Assembly: GCF_036669915.1 (NCBI RefSeq)
Contig: NC_089325.1
Span: 20,190,331-20,254,330, forward strand
Reading direction: 5' to 3'
DNA length: 64,000 nt
From: Pocillopora verrucosa
Taxonomy: Eukaryota > Cnidaria > Anthozoa > Scleractinia > Pocilloporidae
Position numbers and translations under genes: made by a program. Under the pieces are notes generated by a model, which was not told where the DNA came from, did no database searches, and saw nothing but the letters and a program-made list of their open reading frames with translations. Below are positions 30,454-40,418 of this stretch, in pieces. Within the stretch, counting starts at the first letter, position 1. Each line of letters begins with the position of its first letter.

Positions 30454-30525
30454 TCCTTGGTAGTATAGTGGTGAGTATCCCCGCCTGTCACGCGGGAGAC
30501 CGGGGTTCGATTCCCCGCCGGGGAG
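30454..30525 (+). tRNA. tRNA-Asp(GTC)
   Basis: A complete 72-base tRNA. Acceptor TCCTTGG/CCGGGGA pairs with two G-T pairs, the D arm and A box are sound, the anticodon stem CCCGC/GCGGG is perfect with loop CTGTCAC, and the T arm has GGTTCGATTCC. A run of six Ts lies about a dozen bases downstream and fits a Pol III terminator. Best Asp gene in the window. Confidence 0.95.
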
Positions 30526-31030
30526 ATATTACTTATTTTTTACAGGTAGTTAGAAGAATTCCCATTTTTATCTGGTTCAAAACTCTTTGTGGTATTCATG
30601 GAAAAACCAATTTGAAATCTTTGCGATGCGTATGTGAAAACGGAAACAGAAACAACCCGACCAGTGTCGTTAGAGGAAGTAAATTTAATCAACTTTGTCT
30701 TATTGTTTAGATTCTTCTCGAGATGATAGAGGGGGGTTGTCTTGGCTGTCGTCATTTTATGAGTACTTTTCAAATTCCAATCTTGTGAATTGCCAAACTC
30801 TAGCTGTATAGCGATGTATATCTTATTTTTCCTTCTGCTCGTAAAGATGACTGTATTCTTTGTTGTTTACTAACTCCCACTAATTTATCGGGTGCAGTTT
30901 GCAAAATTTTTTTTCGCCTAAAATAAAAAAGGCACCGATCTAAAGGAACCTGCAATATTGTTTCCAAAACTGCTGGTTCTCTAAGGCATCGATTATCAAT
31001 TAATATTATCCACCTATCACCTCACAGAGG
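30526..31030. other. Spacer between two Asp genes
   Basis: Inverted relative to 1800-2120. At about 30926-30945 (minus) the last bases of the tRNA-like remnant (GATCGGTGCC plus T run) are fused to the flank that normally sits upstream of Asp, so unequal exchange likely made the Asp tandem. No coding gene. Confidence 0.5.
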
Positions 31031-31102
31031 TCCTCGGTAGTATAGTGGTGAGTATCCCTGCCTGTCATGTGGGAGACCGGGGATCGATTCCCCGCCGGGG
31101 AG
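31031..31102 (+). tRNA. tRNA-Asp(GTC), second of tandem pair
   Basis: 72 bases, acceptor TCCTCGG/CCGGGGA, anticodon stem CCTGC/GTGGG with two wobble pairs, loop CTGTCAT, T stem CGGGG/CCCCG. The T loop begins ATC rather than TTC. TTTT follows at about 8 bases. Probably functional. Confidence 0.85.
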
Positions 31103-31438
31103 AAATTGTTTTACAGGAAAATAGAAAAATTTCCGTGTTCATCTGATTAAAATATTTTTGTGGTATTCATGAAAAACGAATTTGAAATCTTTGTGCGCGC
31201 ATATGAAAACGGAAACTGAAACAACCCGACCAGCGTCATCACATGGAGCAAATCTAATCAACTTTGTATTATTGCTCAGATCCTTCTCGAAATGATAGAG
31301 GGGGGATTGTCTAAGCTTTCGTATATCTGTATATCTTTTTATTCCTTCTCTTCGTAAAGATGACTGTATTCAATATAGTTTACCAACTCCCACTAACTTA
31401 TTGGGTGCAATTTGCAAAATGTTTTTGCTAACAATAAA
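31103..31438. other. Spacer after second Asp
   Basis: No gene. Inverted copy of the stretch 1800-2120 (CATCTCGAGA landmark appears as its complement near 31290). Confidence 0.5.
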
Positions 31439-31478
31439 AAAGGCACCTCCATCTTGGACGGTAGGTGCCCCTGTTTTT
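31439..31478 (-). pseudogene. tRNA-like remnant, T arm deleted
   Basis: Minus strand: GGGGCACCTACCGTCCAAGATGG then AGGTGCC and six Ts. Compared with 1741 and 50051 it has lost the T arm between two GGT repeats, but keeps the best 5' acceptor strand (GGCACC), which pairs with GGTGCC. Confidence 0.45.
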
Positions 31479-31836
31479 ACTTAATCGTTTTTCGTGGCCT
31501 CTTGCGAACTCAACTCTATTCTTCTCTCAATGACCTGCTTCAATGATCTGTCGCTGTGGATTTATTATTTTTGTTTTGTTTGAGGTGTCTGTGACATAGC
31601 TAACATCGCTTTGCGAATCTCGGTAAGTAATCCCGACGCAATTTACCTTGCAACCGGCGGGTGAAAATGTGCTCAACTGATGATTTTAGCATTTTGGTCT
31701 ATCTCAGACTTAATGGCGTCTAAATAAAGAAAGGTTTTTTGGAAAATAAAAGTGTAATGCAACTTTGATTTGTTTGATAGAATATGAAAACAGAACAGAT
31801 TTGGAACTAAGGACATAATTGCGAACATATTATCTT
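31479..31836. other. Spacer, inverted
   Basis: Inverted copy of 1430-1735. No gene. Confidence 0.5.
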
Positions 31837-31907
31837 TGTTCCTGCAAGGCTCGAACCTGTGACCTTGCGCGTGTGAGGCGGACGTGATAACCATACACTA
31901 CAGAAAG
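31837..31907 (-). pseudogene. tRNA-Val(CAC), nearly whole
   Basis: The only Val(CAC) copy that keeps the T loop (GGTTCGAGCC). 71 bases; the D loop is one base short, with one mismatch in the anticodon stem (TCCGC/GCGCA) and a one-base loss near the acceptor 3' side. It could still be weakly active but I score it as decaying. Confidence 0.6.
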
Positions 31908-32503
31908 CTTAACTATGAAAAGTTATTAATCTCATCAAACTGAAATAAATAGATAATCATCGATATAGACAAACCTTTGAGAATCAGAGTAAAGTAGCAT
32001 ATTAAAGATATTTCTCCAATAGGCACTGAACAATCACTGTTGGACAGCGGTGGTTTTGTGTTGTGGTACGTGGGACGTACCTTAGCCCTAAACCCTGAAC
32101 CTTATTAAAAGATCAAAACGTATCAACGTAATTGTTCTTTTTTCTCCAAATGAATAAAAGAGGAAGAGAAAAGACCCAACTGTGTCATTCAAGCTGATCT
32201 TTTGAGTGTATTTCACCAAATTTTAACATCGGCCAGATCTGAAAAAAGTAGAGGGAGGGCATGAAAATAAGTTTAGGAAAAGAAACGTTTGGTCCAAACT
32301 AGGATCAGGCTTTGAAAAACTTGTTTGCACGTCCCCACAAAGAATTCGTATGTGTACGAATACCCCTGTTGTTGAAGATTAACAAGCCAATACATTTTGA
32401 AAAGTTATCATCAGATTAAATACAGACACCTAGATGAAATGGAAAGTCAGTAACAAATTAGTCTTTTGTTCAGATGGGTTTATTGAAACAAAAGAGTAGT
32501 CTC
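31908..32503. other. Spacer of the Ile module, copy c
   Basis: Same class as 25930-26670, with a shortened start. No gene. Confidence 0.5.
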
Positions 32504-32576
32504 TTGTCCGTGTGAGGATCGAACTCACGACGTTGGCGTTATCAGCACCACGCTCTACCGACTGGGCTAACGGACC
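32504..32576 (-). tRNA. tRNA-Ile(GAT), few substitutions
   Basis: 73 bases, same as 26671 but with an acceptor change (TTGTCCG at the 3' side), AGCCCAG in the A box and one change next to the anticodon stem (ACGTCG). The anticodon and T arm are unchanged. Confidence 0.75.
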
Positions 32577-33011
32577 TTGCACACGAGAAATGGTAGATGG
32601 TAAACAATTGACAATCTGGAGGTTGGAATACTTACAAATGCGAGTTGGGTAGGAAAGTTTTCTATATGCTTGTGCAAACACAACAGATGACCTGAGGTCA
32701 TGATTTGGAATGAAATCTTTTCTGCATCCACCACCACCCATGAACACTTTTTGCGTTTCCGCAGCAAAATCTAGGAGTTTCATATCACTTTGTGAACCTC
32801 TATGTCGCGATTATTTGCCGAGATTCGCAGAAATGGTGTCAGCTGCTCTTCAAAGCCACCTCAAACAAAATTAGAATGTAAAATCATAGCGAAGGAATAT
32901 TAATTTGTTTTCTTGTAAGCAGGTCGTACAGGGAAGGAAAGAGCAAGGTCGACGTTAGATGGGCTAGGGAAAGCGACTGAATACAACAGTGGCTCTTGCA
33001 ATATCAAATAG
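32577..33011. other. Spacer junction
   Basis: Starts as the Ile-module flank, then at about 32620 jumps to sequence shared (inverted) with 58455-58690. Position 33011 (GCAATATCAAA) is the left edge of the 1.3-kb insertion that follows. No gene. Confidence 0.5.
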
Positions 33012-33067
33012 TCCATAGGCCAGGACCCTAAAAAGGGGCATTTGGTACCAAAAAGAGGGACAAATTC

Positions 33068-33740
33068 TAACCCTCATTTTTAACAACATTGATTTCTCTA
33101 GTTTTTTTTGGTATATGATAACCATGCCAATTGAGTAGCTTTATCAGGATTATCACGTGATTAAATGACGTCACTCAGTTTGGCTTAATAGGCAGACTTG
33201 GTACGAAGATGGTTATTAACAGTCAATCGGAAACCTGAAAACGTTTCAAACATTGATTTTTAGTTATTAAAAATCTCAAAAGTTGTTTTCAGAGTTAATT
33301 TCCAACGACGTATGTATGACTTACAGGTATTGCCCCTGAATGGTTTCCATGGCAACACTTGCCAATTACAAACATGAAAAGGGAAAGGGAAAAAAAGGGA
33401 AATTGCTGGAGTAAATTGCATTAATTACATTGTAACGCTCATTTTAAACAACAATGATTCCTCCAGTTTATTTTGATATATAATAACCATGATAACTATG
33501 CCAAACGAGTAGCTATACCAGGCTTATCACGGGTTCAAATGATTGATTCGGTTTGGTTGAACAGATAGATTACAGTCAATTACAAGCAAATGCAAATACA
33601 GTCAAATGTTACATACACTGGTTTTTAATCACTGAAAATCCCAAACTTTGTTTTCAGAGTTAATGTCACAAACATATATTTAACTTATAGAAGTTGTTCC
33701 TGGATGGTTTCCATGACAACACTTGCCAAATGTTAAATAT
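33068..33740. repeat. Two diverged tandem repeats, about 360-base period
   Basis: 33068-33395 and 33433-33740 share the same order of landmarks: CTCATTTT-AACAAC-TGATT, ATAACCATGCCAA, GAGTAGCT-TA-CAGG-TTATCACG, GTTTTCAGAGTTAAT, GGTTTCCATG-CAACACTTGCCAA. They are clearly related but well diverged, so the duplication is old. Confidence 0.7.
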
Positions 33741-33805
33741 GAAAAAATTATTCAGAATATAAGAGAATGCCCGGTACATGTGCAAAGTTACATTAAAACT
33801 TTAAG

Positions 33806-34312
33806 TTACATTTCCTCGTCTTTGTCGCTATCATCTGAGACAACCTCCTCGATAGAATCTTCACATCTGTTGCCATAGTCTAAAAGCTTCCACACATCGG
33901 TGCACTTCAAACCATTTTCTAGGCAACAGTAGGTAGGAAGTTGACAGGACCTTGCACATGAGCAGGACAGTAGCTCTAGCACGGCTGTAGGGGCTGGGTC
34001 ACCGCTCATCCAGTCAATGGCAAAGTTATCGCCGCCTTCCCGCCAGCCAGAACCGCTGGGCGTGGGTGTCAAAGGGCAGCGTTGCAGACGTCGCTTCCAA
34101 ATGACTGCTTGGAAGTTTTTTCGAGAGGCATGCTTGAGCAAGCAGTCAGCATGTGGTGGTAACTGGGTGGAGTCTATGTTACCCTTCTTGGCGCAGGATA
34201 ACCTGTACCTCATCTCATTGATGTTATCAGTGCCTGGTTGAGAGCAGTAGAGCTTACATGTAAACTCTTGGAGGCTCTGAAATAGCTCATTCGAAAGAAC
34301 CCATTCCCATTG
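33806..34312 (-). CDS. C-terminal fragment of a CXC-type cysteine-rich protein
   Basis: About 168 codons ending at 33806. The first codons (ATG CTT CAA) belong to the flanking spacer, so the real start is missing and the fragment is 5'-truncated. It contains EFTCKLYCS, NEMRYRLSCAKKG, LPPHADCLLKHASRKNFQAVIWKR, DWMSGDPAP, then LLSCSCARSCQLPTYCCLENGLKCTD and an acidic tail DDSDKDEEM. The cysteine spacing resembles CXC (tesmin-like) motifs. I recall many near-identical proteins from corals and molluscs, probably spread by a mobile element, but I cannot name it. No function is assigned; the copy has no complete gene around it. Confidence 0.5.
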   Translation of the reverse strand, partial: QWEWVLSNELFQSLQEFTCKLYCSQPGTDNINEMRYRLSCAKKGNIDSTQLPPHADCLLKHASRKNFQAVIWKRRLQRCPLTPTPSGSGWREGGDNFAIDWMSGDPAPTAVLELLSCSCARSCQLPTYCCLENGLKCTDVWKLLDYGNRCEDSIEEVVSDDSDKDEEM

Positions 34313-34414
34313 AAGCATTTTCCAGGAGATTTATTTTGCTATTTTTTGTTCAGACCCGTCACAATTATTATGCATTTCCTGCTTGTCTTACGTCACCATT
34401 TTATTTTTGTGTCT

Positions 34415-34486
34415 CGCCTGTTGATCTAGTGGCACGATTCTCGCCTCGGGTGCGAGAGGTCCCGAGTTCGAATCCCGGACAGGCCC
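34415..34486 (+). tRNA. tRNA-Pro(CGG)
   Basis: 72 bases with full-length D loop, anticodon stem CTCGC/GCGAG perfect, loop CTCGGGT (CGG, reads CCG). T arm CCGAG/TCCCGG side has one mismatch and a GAGTTCGAATCC B box. The first acceptor base is C instead of G. Probably functional; the perfect relative is at 58007. Confidence 0.8.
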
Positions 34487-35265
34487 CTATTGCCCATGAT
34501 TGTATACAAGTTATTGCTAAAGGTGTAGGAGAGAATATCTAGAAAGACGACTCCAAAAATTTCTTATCCAATTACTTTTCTTTCAGCTTGTTTTAAATCA
34601 CCTTCAATTAATTCAATTTTCAATAGCGACGATGAATACCTATATAAATGTTCTGAGTTGTTTCTTGGTACGCACAGATACCAATTTTCTAAATTTTTAA
34701 AGAACATCAGCCAAAGTTCCGATTTTGTCTTGAGATATTTTCATAGAATCGAATATTCATACAGGTTTTTACCGTCGCCATAGAAAATTAAATTAATTGA
34801 ATGTGCCTTAAGACAGTTGTTGGAAAAATTTAATTGGTGGTCTGAGTTCGAAGAGAACAACGACAACTACACGTTCTTCGATACAATTTCAAAATGGCCT
34901 TTATTCTCCTCATCAATTCTTGAGCAAGTTAATTAATAACGATACACGCGAGTTATAAAAGTAGCGTAAGCCTCGGTATCCGCTTGGTCATCCTTTCCTT
35001 GGACATTTGGGGTCGGTTATTTACACGAGCTCTAACCCAAACCGTGGTTTTACGCAATAAATAGGCCTTGGGGATTCTCTATAGGAGGATTGATTTAATT
35101 GCGTAAATGTCCCTTCACCATTAGCTTTTGACCCTTTGGACACAAAAAATAATGTTCAGACATTTGTTAAAGAGTGGCTAAACTTTGTTTAAATAACCAG
35201 ATGTTGAAGTTTACAAATGAGATTCATAGTCAACACTTTACAAGCTTGTTCCAAGGAATAAACAA
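34487..35265. other. Spacer of inverted Ala-Pro module
   Basis: No gene. Inverted relative to 57200-57990 and 47890-48650, with landmarks ACAACTCAGAACATTTATATAGG-like and CGCTTGGTCATCC. Confidence 0.5.
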
Positions 35266-35324
35266 AAGAATACCGGTACCTCCCGCATGCAAAGCAAGCG
35301 CTCTACCATTTTAGCTAATTCCCC
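35266..35324 (-). pseudogene. tRNA-Ala(TGC) pseudogene, T arm deleted
   Basis: Acceptor 5' strand, D arm and anticodon arm (TTTGCAT) are present; after GGTACCGG it jumps to TATTC. The B box is lost. Confidence 0.65.
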
Positions 35325-35790
35325 AATCCAATAATCAATAATTCAGTATTATCTTGACAGATCAGTTTTATTGAGTAAATATGAGAGACGTGATATGATA
35401 AAAAATAATTCTTCAGTCGGCAAAGCGTGATGCAGATAACGAGATGGTTAGTACGATCAAACACACGCACCAACAACGGACCTAATAAGTCTTTGTCTGT
35501 TTTGTCTAGTGTACTGATTGTTGTAGTTTTTCTTAAAAAAAAAGAGAGGGTCACCGTATTGGTTTTCGTTCGATAGGCTGTCCTTCGTGTGATAAAATAG
35601 CCTTGCACTTCTCCTTAGAGTTCTGATAGCCCGTGGCCGGCCATGAATGATCTCGGGCTGAAGGATGTCCAGCCAAGTCACTTGTCCGTATGGGTCGGTT
35701 TCCTGTAAACTGTTGTCCGCAGTGAGTTAAAACTTGAAATGTTAATAAAATATCTACAGGAACAGTGGTAAACCATGTGATTAACGGGTT
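35325..35790. other. Spacer, inverted
   Basis: Inverted equivalent of 24530-25000. No gene. Confidence 0.5.
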
Positions 35791-35863
35791 GAGGAATTGG
35801 CTCAAATCGTTGAGCGCCCGCTTAGCATATGGGGGGTACCAGGATGGATGCCTGAATTCTCCA
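35791..35863 (+). pseudogene. tRNA-Ala(AGC) pseudogene
   Basis: 73 bases, the inverted-module equivalent of 24454, with the same stem and T-loop damage (CCCGC-TTAGCAT-ATGGG; ATGGATG) plus an acceptor change (GAGGAAT). Confidence 0.65.
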
Positions 35864-36282
35864 TTTAGATTTTAGTATTTTTATCCTAAAATAGGATATT
35901 ACTCTTTGTCACAATTAATGTTCCCTACACATCAAGTGTTGACAATTTATCGCCACAAATTTAAAACAAAAGCCTCCTGTGCAACCCAATGGAAGAAATA
36001 CGTAAATTTAAAAAAAAAGACCATAAGCCTCAATAAACGCAGGGCAATTTTTAGCGTCATTCAGAATAGCAAGTTATTCAAAAGAAGAATCAGAAAATTG
36101 GAATCAGAGCGAGTAAAAGATTAAAGATAGTCCAGTTAAAACTTTTGACTCAGCTCCTTGCCTTACACCGGCTCTTCAGCTTTGGATATAAACAACTCTA
36201 ACTCATTTAAATCTCTGGGAAAAAGTAAAGCTAAAAGGCAAAAAATTACCGCTAACAGCAATAATGGGCAAAGGTATGCGAC
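35864..36282. other. Spacer, inverted
   Basis: Equivalent to 23910-24420 inverted but with most of the GGGCTAACG block deleted. No gene. Confidence 0.45.
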
Positions 36283-36329
36283 GTCTTTAGGCTCAGTCAG
36301 CAGAGTGTGGTGCGTGAGTTCGACCCCTA
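36283..36329 (+). pseudogene. tRNA-Ile fragment without anticodon arm
   Basis: TTTAGGCTCAGTCAGCAGAG joined to TGCGTGAGTTCGACCCC, as at 5957. Confidence 0.55.
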
Positions 36330-37206
36330 ACCAATTTTTTCCCTCATCTATGAAACTGTTTTTTTCCTTATATGTTATGAAATTCCATCACAATGTACCT
36401 CATCAGTTACACTTGACTACCAAAATTCTCCTAGTGCACAGTAAATAATTCCAAAAAAGTGGTCGTTGGCGTTTCTTTATTCTTCTGCGAAGTGAGAAGA
36501 AAAGTGGACAAAAACAAATTATATTCGTTCCCAACCTGTCAAATCAACGATAACCGAATTGTTGAAGCTTTAAACCACACGCTGACATCAAACTTAACAG
36601 AAGATACATGGAAAGACAAAATGTTAATTGATCGTTATCCCAACTGATAAGTATACCAGCCTTGTGAAATTGGTCATGAAGTGACCAACGTCGTCGCTAT
36701 AATCAACCCGAAATCTTTTAAAAGTTAAGCATGAACACTTTGGAACTTGCGGATAGATAATTTGTTGTGACATATAATTACAAATGCTCAGAAAATATGC
36801 TTGAGAAATGAGTTGAGCAGAAATCATATAATTTCCATGAACGCTATCAAAATGCATGTACATAATTTGATTTTTGATGCGGCTTAACATTGCCACTATA
36901 GCTTAATGTACCCAATCAGGGAAATTTGCCTGCAAAATTTCGTGTCCATTTATCTTTGTTGGTAAGCGGAGGGGCAACCGAGAAGTAAGGAGTCACTTCT
37001 TCATCCCCATATTTCTATCGTCCTTCAGCATCTTCCTGTGTGTTTTGACCAGTCACTTGAAGAAACTCGGGTTATGTTTTGCCCAAGGTGACACTTGATT
37101 TAAAAGTACAGCAGAGTAAGCTCTGCACCGTACAAAACTGTAGCCACCTAATCTTCTGGCCAGCGGTGGAATCTGCATAATTAGGATTTGCTTTTGCTCT
37201 GGAAAG
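36330..37206. other. Spacer, inverted
   Basis: Inverted equivalent of 5090-5950. No gene. Confidence 0.5.
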
Positions 37207-38394
37207 AATCAAAGTGCTCTGTGAGCAAACTCGTGAATCGACACATGATGTTTTAGATTATGTTTAATGTTATCTGGTTTAGGGAATTTTGTGGTTGATT
37301 GTCATATCTAGAGTACGAGCAGTAGTTCAGTGTTCGCTAATGTAGCAAAGAAACAAAGTAACGTTGGGATAAGAAGGCATTACAATTGAAATGATCATGC
37401 TATTACATTTGACAAGGTGGATGATGTCATGTGTTTTAAACGTCTATCATTTTTGTTTCTGGTTCAAAAGAAAAGGTTGGAAGTAAATGTGGGTGAAAAG
37501 TGAAATTTACTGTCTTTCGTTGTAAATATTAGAAAATCAAGGCAATACTGTCTTAATGAAAACATTAACGATTCCCTCTTTATCAAAAGAGTGATATAAC
37601 TAAGCCAAACCTGCCACTGTCATTTTGGATCTTTAAGTCACGTGCTAGGCAACGTATAATCAATAACAAGATGGAATTTCAATTCAGGCCTATTTATCAA
37701 TTTTTTTGGTGTGTAACTTTCGCATTTTAATACGTTGTACGTATGTTGAATCTTCAAATTGTCTTGAAACTTAAAAGAAAATTGTTCTTTAAAAATTCAC
37801 TGAAAATCGGTAGCTAAAATTGTTTGTTTAGGTGTTATTTGATTTTCGTGTTAACTTGTTATTTCGTCAGTCGCCGGCATCTTTTGTTACTTCACACAGG
37901 AAAAACACACGCGACGAAACGTAATGATCAATTTTGTCCTCAAGCTCACGCTATAACAGAACAAGCTTTTGAACATCTGTGAACTCCGAGCGCTTCGCAG
38001 TAGGTGATATTTTCAATGAATCTTCGGATTGTTTTCAAGTTCAAGGATTGTAAATTACAATTTTATGAAAAACGAAGGTTGTTCTGTTATTTCAGTGTGA
38101 ATCCTTGCATGCCTGCCAGTCGCTGGCGCCGCTTGTTGAATTTAAAACGAAAAAAAAAAACTCTTTTAAGATTATCATTGGCTTCTTTTTCACCCCACCA
38201 CTATTAGCAACAAAGGTCGCCATTTCGTCTGTTTATTGCTCGCCAAAAACTATCAAATGCACTCAAAAGCCTAAAATATAAAAAAAGTTTACAGGAATCG
38301 ACCAATCGAGCGAGCGAGCGAGCGAGCGAATACCATTCCCCACATCGTATCTATAACTCGCTCTTGCGCATGCGCGCAATTCACGAGTTAAAAA
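37207..38394. other. 1.2-kb insertion of unknown type
   Basis: Absent from the three other module copies, where GCTCTGGAAAG is followed directly by AAACGAGATATAAATGTCTC. The inserted DNA is AT-rich with no open frame over about 70 codons. Near its right end is a (GCGA)n tract (38308-38336) and a TAACTCG...CGAGTTA inverted repeat around CTTGCGCATGCGCGCAA (38354-38392). No clear terminal repeats. Confidence 0.55.
38308..38337. repeat. (GCGA)n microsatellite
   Basis: About six GCGA/CGAG units within the 1.2-kb insertion. Confidence 0.8.
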
Positions 38395-38455
38395 GGGATA
38401 TAAATGTCTCGGATAGATATTTTATTCAGATTAAGCACCGACTTTTCCATTGGAG

Positions 38456-38526
38456 GAGCTTTATCGGAAAGGAAATCCGGTCTCCCGCGTGACAAACGAA
38501 GATACTCACAACTATACTACCGAAGT
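38456..38526 (-). pseudogene. tRNA-Asp(GTC) pseudogene
   Basis: Inverted-module equivalent of 22200, with the same lost T arm; the anticodon stem is also changed (TTCGT/GCGGG). Confidence 0.65.
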
Positions 38527-38819
38527 CTTACGAGAGACAAGATATGGATGGAAGGCTAGCGCAACTTTCCGCTTGTATTTAGTAAACACCACTCGCTTTG
38601 GAAGTACTGTTGGAAAAGTTAACTGATCGTAATCCTTACTGTTACACTTGCCAGTAATAATAATAGGAATAGATTGTACAAACACTAAGTCAACAACAGG
38701 GAAAGTGGAATACGTCACTAACATGGACGACCGGTAAGGAGCGATCATTTGCTTACACACCTGCTACCAGCTACGCATCAAAACAACAGTAACATATTTT
38801 TTAAGGGTTTCGTATAACT

Positions 38820-38886
38820 GGCCTGTTGATCTAGTGATTCTCGCTTTGGGTGCGAGAGGCCCTTGGTTCGACTCCCGGTCAAGCCC
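38820..38886 (+). pseudogene. tRNA-Pro(TGG) pseudogene, short D loop
   Basis: 67 bases with the family's 5-base D-loop loss. The anticodon stem CTCGC/GCGAG is perfect here. The T stem (CTTGG/CCCGG) and acceptor 3' strand (TCAAGCC) are changed. Confidence 0.7.
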
Positions 38887-39512
38887 GTTTTGTCGTGGAA
38901 TTTGATGTAAGCAGAGTTTTCGTTCCTACATTTAGGTAGTTTAAGACGAAGGAAAGACTAACTTGAGCGATGTAGTAAAAACCAGAAAACATATATCGTG
39001 AATATCATATTTTGCTTCGCTCCAAACAGGCTACTCTATTTGCAAGAAACAAAGCCAAAACTCTTTGTTCTTCGGATGAAATAGCTTCAAAGCAAGGACT
39101 AAAGCGCGGCATCAAGATAAATGCAAGAGATCAACGTCTTACACGGATGTTTGAGATCCACTACTATCAAAGAAAATACAAATGAAGATTTTAATTTTTT
39201 CTCTGAAATAACTGCTTTTGCGAAATTACTGCATGTGGAATTTATTTCTTGCGTGTGCATAGAGCAATTTTACGCGCACACGAGTAAATAGTAAATTTTA
39301 CGCGAACACGAGTAAATAGTGCAGCGAAGGTGTCATACCAACAAGTTTATTCATCTGGTCTTTACACGAGCATAATGAGAACGATACAGACAGAGTAGAC
39401 ACCAGTAAGCACGCGTTTTAGTTTATCTCAGCCCCAAAATACTCAGAAAAAAATTCAACGAATGGTTATAAAACTTGGATTTCTGATGTTGCAGACGATC
39501 GTGACAATCTTT
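38887..39512. other. Spacer, inverted
   Basis: Inverted and shortened equivalent of 3371-4500; about 500 bases present in the other copies are missing near 38960. No gene. Confidence 0.5.
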
Positions 39513-39585
39513 TGTTTCTGGCAGGGCCCAAACCTGCGACCCTCCGTGTGTTAGGATGACGTGATTACCATTACACTAAAGAAAT
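39513..39585 (-). pseudogene. tRNA-Val(AAC) pseudogene
   Basis: Equivalent of 3298 and 53474 with the same damaged anticodon stem (TCATC). Confidence 0.65.
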
Positions 39586-40392
39586 TTACAGGTTATTACT
39601 TTTGTGGCATTTACGGCATGTTTATAATGCCTTGTTTCGATTAAGCTAACGAATAAGCAGAATTTGTTGCTGACTAGCTGATGAAGTTGGGCTGTCAGGG
39701 TGTCACGCGAGTTACGCACGCTCGAACGTTTCATTTTAAGTTCATGTTTGGTAGTCATCATCAATTTTCAACAAAATCATAGACAGCAGAAAGACGTCGA
39801 AGACGCATAAACAGAACAAACGACATGGTTTCGCGAAATTATGTAAAATTTACTTTATACGAGCAAATTTTGCGATTTTTTGCCACACGTACACGTAATT
39901 TTTCGTCCTGCCTTAGTTTTCTGTGGTACGAATCCCGGCATACAGGGCTTGACAAGGCCAAATCAAATTACAAGACGGAAAGACTGTTCTCGAGTAGATG
40001 ATGCAGCAAAGTTTTCATTCCAACAAGTGTCGTTTGTTGATCTGAAGTCTGCATGAACATAAAGAAACCGTTCAGACTGACTCGCAAACCGGTACGTGTT
40101 TCTTAGTTTACCTCAGCCTCAGTATATTTAGAAAGAATGAGGTTCTCATGAAAAGAAGAGTATCACAAAACTGAAATTTAACTTTAATTAATTATATTTA
40201 GTTTATTTTAGTTAATTTATTTTATTTAATTACTGAATTTGGAATTATTAATTATTCTCACAAGGAAGAATAAATAATTCACTGGAGGTAAAAATGTTTA
40301 ATACAGTTTGTAACGATTGTGAAGGCTGCACATATTGCCGTGGTGTCTGCCCATCCTCCGATCAAAATGGTTATACATCGAAAGTAATTCTA
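39586..40392. other. Spacer, inverted
   Basis: Inverted equivalent of 19745-20490. Includes an AT-only tract near 40185-40260 (TTAATTATATTTAGTT...). No gene. Confidence 0.5.
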
Positions 40393-40418
40393 GCAGATAA
40401 CCACTAAACTACAGAAAC
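40393..40418 (-). pseudogene. tRNA-Val 5' fragment
   Basis: GTTTCTGTAGTTTAGTGGTTATC on the minus strand, then unrelated sequence. The equivalents at 19670 and 52589 are whole, so the 3' part was lost here. Confidence 0.6.

Larger units (their letters stand above)
33012..34312 (-). other. 1.3-kb insertion with cysteine-rich open frame
   Basis: The edges are set by comparison with the equivalent sequence inverted at 48840-49005 and 58160-58330: GCAATATCAAA on one side and GAAGCATTTTCCAGGAG on the other. The insertion replaces about 150 bases. Its minus-strand coding part is at its right side and two related 330-base stretches form its left side. No terminal inverted repeats or TTAA seen. Confidence 0.6.
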
